Of a DNA stretch of 64,000 nt, positions 53,984 to 64,000 are shown piece after piece. Source of the DNA: Zasmidium citrigriseum (Eukaryota > Ascomycota > Dothideomycetes > Mycosphaerellales > Mycosphaerellaceae); the NCBI GenBank assembly GCA_002786025.1, contig NHNW01000001.1, forward strand, positions 558,001 to 622,000. Direction: 5' to 3'. Every line of letters starts with the position of its first letter. Position 1 is the first letter of the stretch. The notes below the pieces were generated by a model. The model had not been told where the DNA came from and did not search any database. It was given only the letters and a program-made list of their open reading frames with translations. A program made the position numbers and the translations under genes.

Positions 53984-56119
53984 TCACACCAGGGTGATGA
54001 AGTCCATCTTTTCAATCAGGTCATCATAACGTAGTCCAGGCATATTGAAGGCCAAGATCTCGCCTCGCACGAATTCGACGTCCTGCCCGGCTTGCCTCCT
54101 AGCATCTTGTGAAGACTTCAAGCGCTCGAAGTATTTGTCGGCCCCGTCTTTGAAAAAGTCGTACCAATGCCCATCTCCATGCATCTCTTCGTCATAAACG
54201 CCCCCAAGAGCTTCGATAAGTGGTATCGAATACGTGTGACAGTCGCCAATGAGTCGATAAGTCCCATCTCCAACAGGCCGAATGACGAAGGGCCACATGG
54301 CTCCAGCGAACACACAGATGTGATCTCCAAGTCGAGCTTCTTCTGGTAGCCACGCCAAGTCTTGTCGTTCCTTTGTTGCGATTCGCCACGCTCGTCTTTT
54401 CTGCATCAGTGGACACTCGCATGCGGCTATCGTGATGAATGAGAGGTGTTCGCGCAGAATCATGCCGCTATATGATGCATCACGAATTTCTCCTTGAGAA
54501 TTTGCATAACGTTCCCAAAACTCCTCTGGACATCCGTCAGCCACACTTGCAATTTCCTCGATTTCGGATAACCAATGTGTGGGATAAGCAAGGAAGTTGA
54601 CAAGCTCCTTGTGGGTGTCGAATTGGTAGGTTGAGCACTGGAAAAAGTCTCCGAAATATTCGCACCAAGCGTTATACCAATCTTGAAATGCCTCGAAGCT
54701 CGAGTAATCGAACGGATCGAATCTGCTCTGACCTCGACATGACAAGGGAAGGCTAGGTACTGGAGCTTCCTCGGCGACATGGGCAAACAGCCGGCCTCTG
54801 ATACTAAGCTTCTGAATTTGATCAGGCCGATGTATGTATTTGAAATTGTCCTTCAGGTAGTCGAAATCGTCTCGCCATGAAAGTCTAGGGCGCCTATGGT
54901 CGCACTGTCGATTTCCCATCCCATAGCAGTTCATCTTTCCATGGGCGAAGATGGAAAGGTTGTGGAAATTTGGCGTCCACGAGGGAAGCTGCATTTCCCT
55001 ACTCGATTGATCCGATCCGGCGAGTGCCAGCAGGAGAGTCGGATTGAAAAGAAACCATGTTGAATCCCAAAGATGTAGCATGAGCACTCGATACAAGTCT
55101 GCGGGATCCACGGAGTAGTCGGGCTGCAATTCTTCAACGCCATCTAGGGATAAGACGTCTCGCACCGCAAAGACCCTGTCTCTCGGGTCAACACAATGTC
55201 TTGCAGAGTACAGCATCAACTGTCTGATCACGCCATCTCCCCCATTACGACCGTCTACATCAGACAGCAGGTCCGAAACGCCATAGAGTATAAATTCGTC
55301 TTGCATAGTCATAATTTGCTTTCCATCTGCAGAAAGCCGGTTGTCTTGAATTGCGTGAACCGCTGCACGCATTACTTCAGAGTGCAACGTGAATGTGTCC
55401 GAGCAGAACCAAACTTCACGCGCAGACACATACTCTTGCACTACCCAGAGCCGGGAAAAATATGGTCGCTGAATCCAGGTCCAGATGGTTGCGAGTGCCT
55501 CAAAAATGCCCACCTCCGGGCCGCCAGTTCTGTCGTCCGTGCCAGCCGTGTTCCTCAGTCTTCTCGATATACTGGATGTGTCGATTTGCAAAGCCTTAGA
55601 TCGACCACAGATATAGTCATCAATGTGGTCCCAACAAACTTCCGCAACCCTCACTGCTTGCCTGTCTGCATGTACGTCAGCGCTACGGCCTATCCAGGCG
55701 AGTACGCATTTCGCAGCAGAATATATCCGCGCCATCATCGAGACCTGGTGAGACCGTTCCTTCAAGTTGTCCTGGTCAATACAGACAGCATCCGCCCAGA
55801 GTACTCGAGGTGAATCTGCGTCACGAAAGTGTCTCAGCGCTTCTTCCAGTGATTCGGTGAGGGGAATGCTATCTCTGTCGTGGACGAGAAGCTCATGGGG
55901 TTTGGCAGAGGAGCCCCAAGCGTATGAAATGGCCTCGAAGGGGATGCCAATCCTCCGTCCATCCTGCGGCAAGCAGACATGCTCCAGAATACCAGAAAGT
56001 GGGTCGTTATGAGCTCCGGGGAATAGCTTTAACACTCTGATTTCGTTCTCGCGGAGAGGACAATAGGGACTGGATGGTCGGACGTGAGCAACCGCGAGGT
56101 TTCCGGGAGAACTCGTCAT
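53984..56119 (-). CDS. Heterokaryon-incompatibility (HET) domain protein
   Basis: An intronless 711-aa protein. The HET domain (PF06985) spans about residues 60-220 and shows its blocks in order: FEAISYAWGSS, then PRVLWADAVCIDQDNLKERS and SMMARIYSAAKCVLAWIG. The remainder is the usual variable C-terminal region of fungal HET proteins, with a conserved-type end (GDHICVFAGAMWPFVIRPVG and YRLIGDCHTYSI). HET proteins trigger cell death after fusion of incompatible hyphae, when paired with a matching partner. No NACHT, WD40 or other partner-type domain is fused here, and no partner gene is evident nearby. The large gene-poor stretch upstream of it is notable. Confidence 0.93.
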   Translation of the reverse strand: MTSSPGNLAVAHVRPSSPYCPLRENEIRVLKLFPGAHNDPLSGILEHVCLPQDGRRIGIPFEAISYAWGSSAKPHELLVHDRDSIPLTESLEEALRHFRDADSPRVLWADAVCIDQDNLKERSHQVSMMARIYSAAKCVLAWIGRSADVHADRQAVRVAEVCWDHIDDYICGRSKALQIDTSSISRRLRNTAGTDDRTGGPEVGIFEALATIWTWIQRPYFSRLWVVQEYVSAREVWFCSDTFTLHSEVMRAAVHAIQDNRLSADGKQIMTMQDEFILYGVSDLLSDVDGRNGGDGVIRQLMLYSARHCVDPRDRVFAVRDVLSLDGVEELQPDYSVDPADLYRVLMLHLWDSTWFLFNPTLLLALAGSDQSSREMQLPSWTPNFHNLSIFAHGKMNCYGMGNRQCDHRRPRLSWRDDFDYLKDNFKYIHRPDQIQKLSIRGRLFAHVAEEAPVPSLPLSCRGQSRFDPFDYSSFEAFQDWYNAWCEYFGDFFQCSTYQFDTHKELVNFLAYPTHWLSEIEEIASVADGCPEEFWERYANSQGEIRDASYSGMILREHLSFITIAACECPLMQKRRAWRIATKERQDLAWLPEEARLGDHICVFAGAMWPFVIRPVGDGTYRLIGDCHTYSIPLIEALGGVYDEEMHGDGHWYDFFKDGADKYFERLKSSQDARRQAGQDVEFVRGEILAFNMPGLRYDDLIEKMDFITLV

Positions 56120-59100
56120 TTTTGGTATAGAATTCGAAGTCGCTCACAGATGGCAACGAACGGGTCGTCTCAGACGCAGGCATGCGGTTCTACTTATGCA
56201 ACGGCGTTTTCCTGCCTGGGGGCTGAGCAAGGCAACTTGTTGAGCCGCATGTGGTGGCGCATCTGGACAAGGGCGAGGTTCGGGAGAGTGCATGCGCTCT
56301 TGTGGTCATCGTCGGCGCTGCTGGGAATAAACCTGCGATCTCATGTATAGTATCTTCATTCGCTCCCTGCTGACCTCAACCAGCTCCAAGCTGGAGGTGG
56401 GTTCGGCAGAACGGCCATACCGCCTCGCGCCTGTCCTCCTCGCGCCAGGCTTTGCTCTTGACTTGGCTGGAGCCCTTTTCTTTTTAGAAAGGCTGTCCGG
56501 TCTGCTCATTCGAGTGTGGATGGTGCAGGGAAAGGAATCGATGTCGTTCATTGTGAGAACAAGGGTGGCTGGCGTCGACGCCAAGCGGAGCTCGGAGTCT
56601 CCTTCCTCGCCGACGACATCACCTTCGACCGTGCCTTCTCCAATATCGCAAGGGACCTGCCCCTACCTAGGTACACTCAAGCAAGGAGTTTTCATTGCAC
56701 GCCTGATCGCCTTCGATCACCCGAACGTTTCCTCACTTGACATCCGCCAGTCGCAAAGCCACATCCGGGCAGCGCGACCCCGAGGACCGAGTACTGGATG
56801 AACGAGAGGGCGTGACATGAGCATGGCGATGGCGGCGATACACCAAAGCTGCGGACCAAGATCTGATGCAAGAGCGATAGACGTGAAGTGATCGCTACCG
56901 TGGAAGGAGAAGCATAGGGTCTTGGTCGGAGGTATTCGCCAGAGCTGCAATATGATACCCACATTCCCTCGAGGGGCCCTGATAGACAAAGCTGTACTCT
57001 TCACGCCGGCTGGGCCTCCAATGCGTTGAGAACCATAGTGGCGCAACCAGGGGACACCTTCTCGAAGACGGCCATCAGCATTGTCTTGGGCAAAACATAT
57101 CCGGTTCCTGAGTTGCCCACGTGTACAAAGAGAACGTCCTCTTTCGGCCCAGGATCTCATGAGCCACCGAACAAGTGCCGGAGCACAAGAATGCAAGCTC
57201 GAGAGGACATTGCCCCAGTTGCATGTGACAACCAGATGAAAGATGGACAAGGCATTGATACCGCTTCGGAGCTCAATCATTTTGCTGGAAGAGAATCAAG
57301 CTCACTTGACTTTCAACGCTGAGCCCATGGTCCGATAAAATGACATCCTGGAATTAGCAGCATCGAAGAGGACCTTTCAAATCCGGCACCCGGCCTTCCT
57401 CGTTCCATGTCCTCCGGGAATGGCATTTGAACCGATGTCCAACATCCAGCCCGGTCGATTTGGCTATCCTACTGGCCGTCCCGACAGTTTCCACACGGGC
57501 TTAAGTGTTGTTGCGAAGGTTATTTTGATTTCTTCAAGAATTGAGAGCAACCTGTCCCATTGAGGGAACGTCATTCCGGTCTTGTGCGAGATGGAACTCA
57601 CGGTGAATATGATCCTAATGTCAGTCTTCCCATTGCCAGAGCAGGCACTCACTCTCCGCGTGTTGGAGCCAGTCTCAAAGGCGTTGAGACCCCAATTTGA
57701 CCGGGCATTAGCTGCATTCTTCCTAGACGACTGGGCATGACCTGGGTTTGAGACGGCTTCCTCATCCATCACATTGGCTTTGCTGGCTGTATGCTCGAGC
57801 ACGGCTAGTCTGGATGTACATTGGAGGCTTGAGACTGTTCAAATGCTCGATCAACCTATCATGGGCCGAAGCAATGCTGCTGTTCCTGAAGACGGGTACT
57901 CCTGCATCTGTGCCCATGGCTGGATGGCTTCCGGGTGGTCTATCGCTCCTTCGCGGCGCATGCACCTTTATGGACTCTTGCTGTCCGGATATGAAGGGCT
58001 GCCACGAGCCCTCGTCATCTTGAAGCCTGGCAAATATGTACTGCCTTTCGGGCTGTGGTGGCCAGGTGGTTGCTCAAGGGTGTACTTCCGAAGGACCTGG
58101 TCATTGGGCGTACAGGGAACGCCGCTGGGCACCGTCATTGCCGTTCATATTGCATCCGACCAGAGACTCGCCGTGTAGACCATGTTGCCATCTGCTCCTG
58201 CATTGCCTCTTGAATGGACCTGGGCAGCGCCGCCTGAGAACTTGAACGACCAGCACAGGATCGCCATCACTGTAGCTATCCTTTGCTGGCTCTCCTGTGG
58301 GCTCATCTGCTCGGGCCTGTACATGCTTCTGGTCAGCCGGGTTGAAGGTGTACGGCCACCTGAATGCTGGGCAGGCCGGATAAACACCATCGTTGTATGG
58401 CCGTTGGACCGTCACTGTGCCCCCGACACTGCACGATGCCGCTCGATCGCTCGCAGATGGGTGTTCACTCCTTCATCCTTCCGTTGAGACTGCGGCGACC
58501 ATCGCTACCCGGTGTGCAGGCACCTGCTGTTGGCCTTCTTTCCTGCATTTGCCACTGGCCCACAGGCGGCGCCCGGGTCTGACTGCTCCAACTCTTATCT
58601 GATATCCCTCGTGTCCCATCCCCTCATTTGCCGCCGTAGAGTGGTTCTCTGGCAAAAGTGTTCGTACGTGCGGCCGGTGCGAGCGTCTTCAGGGCATGAT
58701 ATGGAACGAGGTGTCGCTGGTCTGGTTGTTGCCCGCCCGCCGTAGGCTCTTTGAGGTCGATGAAAGGATGCCCCGGTCCCCGCGAGGTCGTTGTCTGCTG
58801 AGGCTCGTTGTTCTGCTGGTCTGGAAGAAGTCAGCAAACTGAGGTTCCTGCTGGTGCCCGTAGGCATGCTTGTCGTAAGGCCCCTGCCTGCTCTTGATTG
58901 ATGAAATCAGCAATCTCATGGCAGTCTCATACTCGTCGTGGTGAAGGTGCACTTGCAGGCTGACGAACGCCTGTCGGAGTGCGCTCAAGCTCAGGTCGCC
59001 ACCACCGCCGCTACCCTTCAACCCGTTGGAGGCGTACGCACATGCCAGTAGCATCGAGTAGATGGCTCAGCAGTGAGCAAGGCACGAGATCGCGGTGCTA

Positions 59101-59883
59101 GATGCCTTCGTCGCTCGTGTGGCCGCCGTCGAAGGGTACCACACCACCACCGCCGCCCCGGCCTCAACAGCGCCATCATCACAATGGCACACGAACGAAC
59201 CCATCCATGGATCACAGTCTACAGCACGACGACGTACAGGAAGATACAAGGGCGACGAGTACACTAAGACACGCCCACTCAACATAAGACCTCACCGACA
59301 TACACCTCACGGACAGCATACCACACCTCAGCACGACAACAACGGCCACTCTTCTTCAAACGCCGGCGACAACGCCAGCGGCATGATGAAAAGATAGTAT
59401 AGGGGCTGGACCAGCCGAACCCCATGGTTTCCAAAAAAGACTGCGAGCAGAGCAGAGCATATTACGAGCGACGAGCAGAGCCTGAGCACAAGTGCCCCGC
59501 TAGTAATATTGTATGAAGAAGAAAGGAAGAGAAGTCAAGCTGTAAGAGAAGGGCCTTAAGTATTTTCCGCTGCGGGAGGATGCGGCGCTAAAGTCGGAGG
59601 CTGCCGCGAATCTCTCACGTGAATCGGTGGGCTGTCTGAGCTCGGGGACTGATTGCTGCGCCCTGTGATCTTCTGACACCCGAAAAATGCACGAGGAGTA
59701 AGATACGGCCATTGAGATGGACCGCGGCGCATTTTGGTGTCTCTTTCTCGTTGGCTTTGGCCATGGGAACTGCTTCGAGCAAGCACAGGTGCCCGCTCAT
59801 TGGGATGGACGCCGCGGGATGAAGTAAGAATGCAAGGGTAAGTGCAGATCTCATTAAGAACCTCTCATCGCATATTTCTACTC
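56120..59883. other. 3.8-kb gene-poor region
   Basis: No frame here has recognisable similarity or a complete convincing gene structure. Several short minus-strand frames look protein-like: 56306-56670 (contains LVLTMNDIDSFPCTIHTR), 57001-57156 (DVLFVHVGNSGTGYVLPK) and 58624-58820 (ends NTFAREPLYGGK), the last preceded by another frame at 58823-59054. They could be exons of an unrecognised gene, decayed genes or chance. Local composition is CTG/CAG-rich around 58.1-58.9 kb. Confidence 0.4.
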
Positions 59884-61154
59884 TCAAGAGTAGCTGTTGG
59901 AGCTGTTAGAGGTAACATAGTACGGCGTGCTGCTGATGTCTCCGCTGAGCGGCGCTCCAAAGTACTCAAGCTCAACCTGCCGGGTATTGATCTGCGCAGA
60001 GTCAGCTTCAACAGTCTTGCTTTGGATAGGGCACTTACAAAGGTAGTATTCCCCCGATAGCCATCGATGTCCGACTGCCCCATGAGCTTCATCGTGGTCT
60101 CCAGCTCCTCCGTCAAAATATCAATCACCTTCGTCACGCCCTCTTCGCCATAGATATTCCCAAACATCATCGAACGCCCCAGTCCAACAGCACGAACACC
60201 AAGAGCCAGCAGCGTCAGTACATGCGTCGCTCGCCGAACACCTCCATCCGCCCAGATCTCAATCTGATCGAAAACCTCCGGATACAACCGATGAACATCC
60301 AACAAGACCTCCACAGCCGTAGGCGCCAGATCAACAACTCTGCCCCCATGATTCGAGATATACACCGCAGGAAAGCCAAGATCAGCACACAACTTGACAT
60401 CATGCGCCGTCTTGACACCCTTGGGCACGATCGGCAAACTGGTCATATTCCTCAACTCATTCAACGCCGAAATCGTAAAATCCGCTTCATGGCTGTTGCT
60501 GTTACTGGACGAATACCTCTCCTGCCAGTTCCTAATACCTCGAATGCCCGTATTATCGACCGTCAAGACCAGAGCTTTGAACCCGGCATTCTGCATCCGG
60601 GTTAATTCATCCTGTAAACGGGTCCGGTTCGACCAGATATACTCCTGATGGAACATGATTTGTCCATCACCGGCAGCAGCGGCGATCTCCTCGATCGACT
60701 GCGTCGAGGAGATCGACGGCACATACAGAATACCCGCCGCACTAGCCGCCTTGACAAGATTCGTCTCGGCGCCCTCACTCGCCCGTCCAGCTTTCGCGGC
60801 GGGGGCAATGAAAAACGGCGCATCAAACTCATAGCCCAGAATCGTGGTCTTCAAGTTCAAATCCGAGACGTCGCTGAAGCTGAATCCATTGAGGCGGATC
60901 TTGTTCCAAGCGAAGAGGTTGTTTTGGTAGGTGACTTCGTCCAAGGCGGCCGTGCGGTAGTAGGCGTAGTTTGCGGCCGAGAGGGTGTTTTTGGCGGCGA
61001 TTTGGATGTCGTGCAGGTTTACTAGGTCATCTATGGGGGGCGCGGTGCCGGTTGTCCAGGTGGAGGTGTCGAGGCCGGTGTTGGGGAGGCCTTCGGTGTC
61101 GATTTCGACGCTGGAGACTAGGCTTATGGCTAAGGTGAGTAGGAGAAGATGCAT
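59884..61154 (-). CDS. Secreted FMN-dependent alpha-hydroxy-acid oxidase/dehydrogenase
   Basis: Exons 61154-60039 and 59991-59884 around a 47-bp intron (GTAAGT...GCGCAG) give 407 aa. A signal peptide MHLLLLTLAISLVSSVE replaces the cytochrome b5 domain of yeast flavocytochrome b2. The FMN barrel has the family residues: FIAPAA, Tyr172 in HQEYI, Asp200 in LTVD, catalytic Lys245 in PIVPKG, His269 and Arg272 in SNHGGR, and WADGGVRRATHV with GLGRSMMFG for phosphate binding. The C terminus continues past the barrel with a Ser/Asn-rich 35-residue tail. It would oxidise lactate, glycolate or another 2-hydroxy acid, probably making hydrogen peroxide outside the cell; substrate is not determined. Confidence 0.92.
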
Positions 61155-62455
61155 TGTGAGGAGAGTGAGTGAGCAAGTAGCATTAATTAGAGATTAAGCA
61201 AATAAGAAAAGACGCCACGAAAGAGCGCAAACAAAGGAAGAGAAGAGGAAGTCGCACAAGCAGATCTAAGAAAGTCTCCCTATCTCGACCTACCCACACA
61301 CCTCTTCCCTGAACATAAACAGATCCACTTGCCCATCACAGCCTCACTCTGCTAGGGATGGTACCCACAAATATACAGCCGTGTATACCGCAGTGTATAC
61401 AAGTATATACGGCCAATCTCAGAACCAGCGTTGTGTATACACGACCTTGGCGCAACGATAACCCCTCATATCTACCCGTCGACTACCGTATCAGTCCCCG
61501 GATGGGTTATAGACGGCGTATGCAGGAAGACCCACTCTGTATATATACAGTATACACCATGTGTATACCTCGTATACACATTGGAGATTTCAATTTACAC
61601 GGTATATGCACATCCCTACACTCTGCGCTCTTCACTCCGGTCGGCGAAGGTGGGCGATACTAGCGCTCAGAATCCCTGTCGTCCATCATCGACATCGTGA
61701 GACATATGGAACGTCTGGCCCGTGTGACCAAGCCTCAACTCGGCGATTTCGTCGTTGGAAACACCATTGTTGAGCGCAAAGTCATAAGGATAGGCGATGA
61801 TGATGTGAAGACCCTCGTATCCCTATCTCGCGTTCCTGCAGAATGTGCACAGAGAACGTGCAGCATCCCGAAGTTCAAGCACATCGATGGTCAAGGGTCA
61901 GGGTTGCGGGCGATGACGTGGTCCTTGACTTTGTTCTGTTCAACGCATATGCGTGGATGGCGATCGGAATCTCCGGCTGCTCGTGCGATGAGATAACAAG
62001 ACTATTATTCTTTCATTTACAGGACGATTGATGAAGACCGTGGGAAAAAGTGGTGAAAGAAGGAAGGATGAAGGATCGACGCACGGACACTGAAGGAGTG
62101 AGGCTTCGGACGTCACCTCTTCCTTTCCACCTGAGCGTATTCTTCTCTCTAGTGGAGTTGTTCCTGTCATTGCTGCTTCCGATTAAGATTTCGTTCTAGC
62201 AGATGTGGACTCCTGTAAGTATGCTCTTCAGCTAGAACATCGTTCCGAACCTCTGAACTGAAGAGGTACTCAAGCTTCATCGCTGCAAAGGTCAGCAGTC
62301 CAGTCGCGCATCGAGTAGGAAACAAGTCGAGTGTTTGATGTATTCGTTTCATTCGCATTCTTTTTGATGCATTTTGTCCTGTATACATTCTCCAAAGCGA
62401 GCGATTCAATCATGCCATTTCAATCCTCCTTTGTCCATACCCAGTGCCGAGCTCT
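61155..62455. other. Intergenic region with GTATAC cluster
   Basis: About 1.3 kb between the hydroxy-acid oxidase start and the next minus-strand stop. The left part holds the palindrome cluster listed separately. A + strand frame at 61697-61996 and a minus-strand frame over the same bases both look vaguely protein-like, but neither is supported. Confidence 0.45.
61381..61577. repeat. Cluster of GTGTATAC / GTATAC palindromes
   Basis: GTATAC occurs six times: 61383, 61395, 61435, 61550, 61563 and 61572. Four are extended to GTGTATAC, and 61433-61442 is the perfect palindrome GTGTATACAC. CTGTATATATACAG at 61537-61550 is a perfect 14-bp palindrome. The cluster lies 230-420 bp upstream of the oxidase ATG. 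Confidence 0.7.
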
Positions 62456-63115
62456 CTAGTTGTTGTTAGGGTACACGTTCTCTGGGTGGCATCCGCTCGA
62501 TGGGCTGTAAAGTGGGCCAGCTATTTTTCAAAGTCAGCAAACTCCTGTCTCCTCTCAAACATAAGCCCATCAAACATTCAAACTTACTGTTCACATCATG
62601 GTTCTGGTTTCCATAACGGACAACATTGTGGCCACCATCTGGCGTGAGGCGGTCCTCACAGTCGATCTGCGCCTGGCCACCACTGCGAGTGCTAGAGCCA
62701 GTCCAGATATCAATGTGGTATTTGCCGTTCCTCCAGTCGGAGATACATTGAGCGCAAGTATCCTCAAAACGGAGGTACTTCTCAGTGTAGGGGTCCCAGA
62801 CGATCTCGCACTTCTCGAACTCGCCGGGGGCGGTGGCCATGGTGCGGGGGTCGTCGTAGGTGCCGGAGCCGCCGGCAGTGTAGCCACGACCGCAGTCGTA
62901 GGCGATCTGGGCGCTTGGTGGGTCGTTGTCGGGGTCTGTTGGGTAGGTCAGCACGAGCTGGACTTCTTTGGTGGGTTGAGTCACCCACAGCCGTAGAAAG
63001 TGTGCTGGACGTTGTTGACGGTGGTGTAGCGCTTCTCAAGAGCAGCGCCCTGGGCAATGCCAGCAGAGGCCAGGATGGCGACTGCGGCAGCCATGATGGA
63101 GGTAGAGGAAGGCAT
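62456..63115 (-). CDS. Small secreted cysteine-containing protein, conserved fungal family of unknown function
   Basis: Exons 63115-62989, 62935-62588 and 62520-62456, with introns of 53 and 67 bp, give 179 aa. The signal peptide (AAAVAILASAGIAQGAA) is followed by LEKR, which looks like a Kex2 site. The mature part begins YTTVNNVQHTFYGYPDNDPP, the last codons spanning intron 1. It continues IAYDCGRGYTAGGSGTYDDP, APGEFEKCEIVW, KYLRFEDTCAQCISDW, YHIDIWTG and QIDCEDRLTP, a pattern I know from uncharacterised secreted proteins of many ascomycetes. Six or more cysteines suggest disulphides. It ends SSGCHPENVYPNNN. The GTGGGT donor of intron 1 is chosen because it restores the conserved YPDNDPP. 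Function unknown; an apoplastic or wall role is possible. Confidence 0.85.
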
Positions 63116-64000
63116 TTTGTCGAATGTAGATGCTAGATTGCTGGAGATGGTGGTTGGGACCGTTGGATGCTGTCTCTCCTCTCGTAGGACTGGCCCTCTT
63201 ATATACCTCGCCTGAGAGCTTTCTGGCATTCAGGAACCATTGCTGTCCCGTATCCGTGTCGTTGTGGGTCGTAAGGCCAGCCACGAGAGAACGGAGTGGA
63301 TGTAACCTCAAGCACCGAACTGCAGATCGATGTAGTATACAGCTCTGCCGTCGATTCCCAAAGAGCAGCTGAGAGTATGCTGCAGCACATGATGCGATAC
63401 TAGCGCGAAAGTAGCGGCTCTCTGTCCCTACATCCTTCCCGTCAGCCCAGCTCTGCAACCGTCAGGGTGAAGCGGAGGCTTGATGATCCCGAAGGACCAG
63501 GATCAATTAAGCGTGCGGTTAAGCATTCGTACTATTCGTCTTGACTCTGTGGGACCAATGAGCTTGTTACTTGGGAAGTGCAGTAGCGCTGTTCTCAAGC
63601 TTTTGTGAAAGTGTACGCCCGGAGACCGGGACCTGAAGATCTGAGGGCACGCTTGGATTCGAATCCAACAGCCTAAAGCATGTGGTCGCAACGGGATGTC
63701 CTCATATGGAGGCGTTTGCGATGAGCAAGAGAGCATACTCACGTGGATGCTTCGAGTCGACACAACGGTAACCATAGGATGTCGATACGGAGCTGGACCA
63801 TTGACCGGGAAGTGGTGTGCTCCATGCCGCTCCTTTGATTTCGTGGCTTGGCCAACCGCAGTTCCAGCATCTCGAACTGTCCGAGTTCCGTTCCAACTGC
63901 AACATCAACCGGAAGTCGCCCAGCAGCTCTCGAGAGGGCATCGCTGCTCTCAAAGGCAACGGCACCGAGGACCCTGAAGCCAACTAAGCTATCGATTGAT
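63116..64000. other. Promoter of the secreted-protein gene and unannotated window end
   Basis: About 885 bp. Opposing short frames at 63696-63983 on both strands have no recognisable features. A gene continuing beyond the right edge cannot be excluded. Confidence 0.4.

Noticed and set aside
61697..62031. Protein-like frames on both strands between the oxidase and the secreted protein
   Set aside because: Both strands look equally protein-like, none has a full gene structure, so neither is called.
1..64000. CRISPR arrays, insertion sequences, rRNA or phage genes
   Set aside because: The window is eukaryotic nuclear DNA; no regularly spaced repeats, transposase genes, long terminal repeats or rRNA were seen.

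Overview
This is a window of nuclear DNA from a filamentous ascomycete. Introns are short (47-102 bp) with GT..AG ends and CTAAC/CTGAC-type branch points. The gene complement is fungal: eEF3, a highly reducing polyketide synthase, a HET-domain protein, a Zn2Cys6 regulator and a PMC1-type calcium pump. Gene content and protein style suggest a Dothideomycete, possibly Capnodiales/Mycosphaerellales, but that placement is an inference. Base composition looks even, and I see no rRNA, tRNA, CRISPR array or intact transposon.

Layout. 0-12.8 kb is mostly housekeeping: a truncated F-box-like protein, the mitochondrial inner-membrane peptidase subunit Imp2, a tartrate/D-malate-type dehydrogenase, a glycolipid-transfer protein, a METTL16-type U6 snRNA m6A methyltransferase, the intronless eEF3 and a compact RING/Rcat protein. 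13.5-23.5 kb is a small biosynthetic locus: a 2338-aa highly reducing PKS (KS-AT-DH-degenerate MT-ER-KR-ACP) with no release domain, a co-oriented stand-alone acyl/thioester reductase, and a divergent small NTF2/SnoaL-like gene. 23.9-36.9 kb mixes a TTC27/Emw1-type TPR protein, membrane and secreted proteins, an alpha/beta hydrolase tail-to-tail with an atypical SDR, and a UCH37-type deubiquitinase. 37.3-45.5 kb holds an OM14-like mitochondrial outer-membrane protein, an intron-rich sugar-type MFS transporter and a vacuolar Ca2+-ATPase. 46-64 kb is more accessory: a short Zn2Cys6 protein, two unknown adjacent ORFs, a glycosyltransferase-like protein, a second cupredoxin/TM protein, a HET protein, a 3.8-kb gene-poor stretch, a secreted FMN hydroxy-acid oxidase and a small secreted protein.

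Points most worth attention. (1) The PKS-reductase pair has no PKS release domain and an MT domain without its SAM-binding glycines. (2) An apparent 2-nt microexon in the OM14-like gene is required by reading frame and flanked by good splice sites. (3) Two cupredoxin/single-TM genes 22 kb apart in opposite orientation share the same six-exon plan, including 18-nt and 29-nt exons. (4) A cluster of GTGTATAC palindromes lies upstream of the secreted oxidase.

All splice junctions were derived by eye from reading frame, consensus sites and family conservation, with no transcript evidence. Where an open frame extended upstream only through a non-ATG codon, the first plausible ATG was used.
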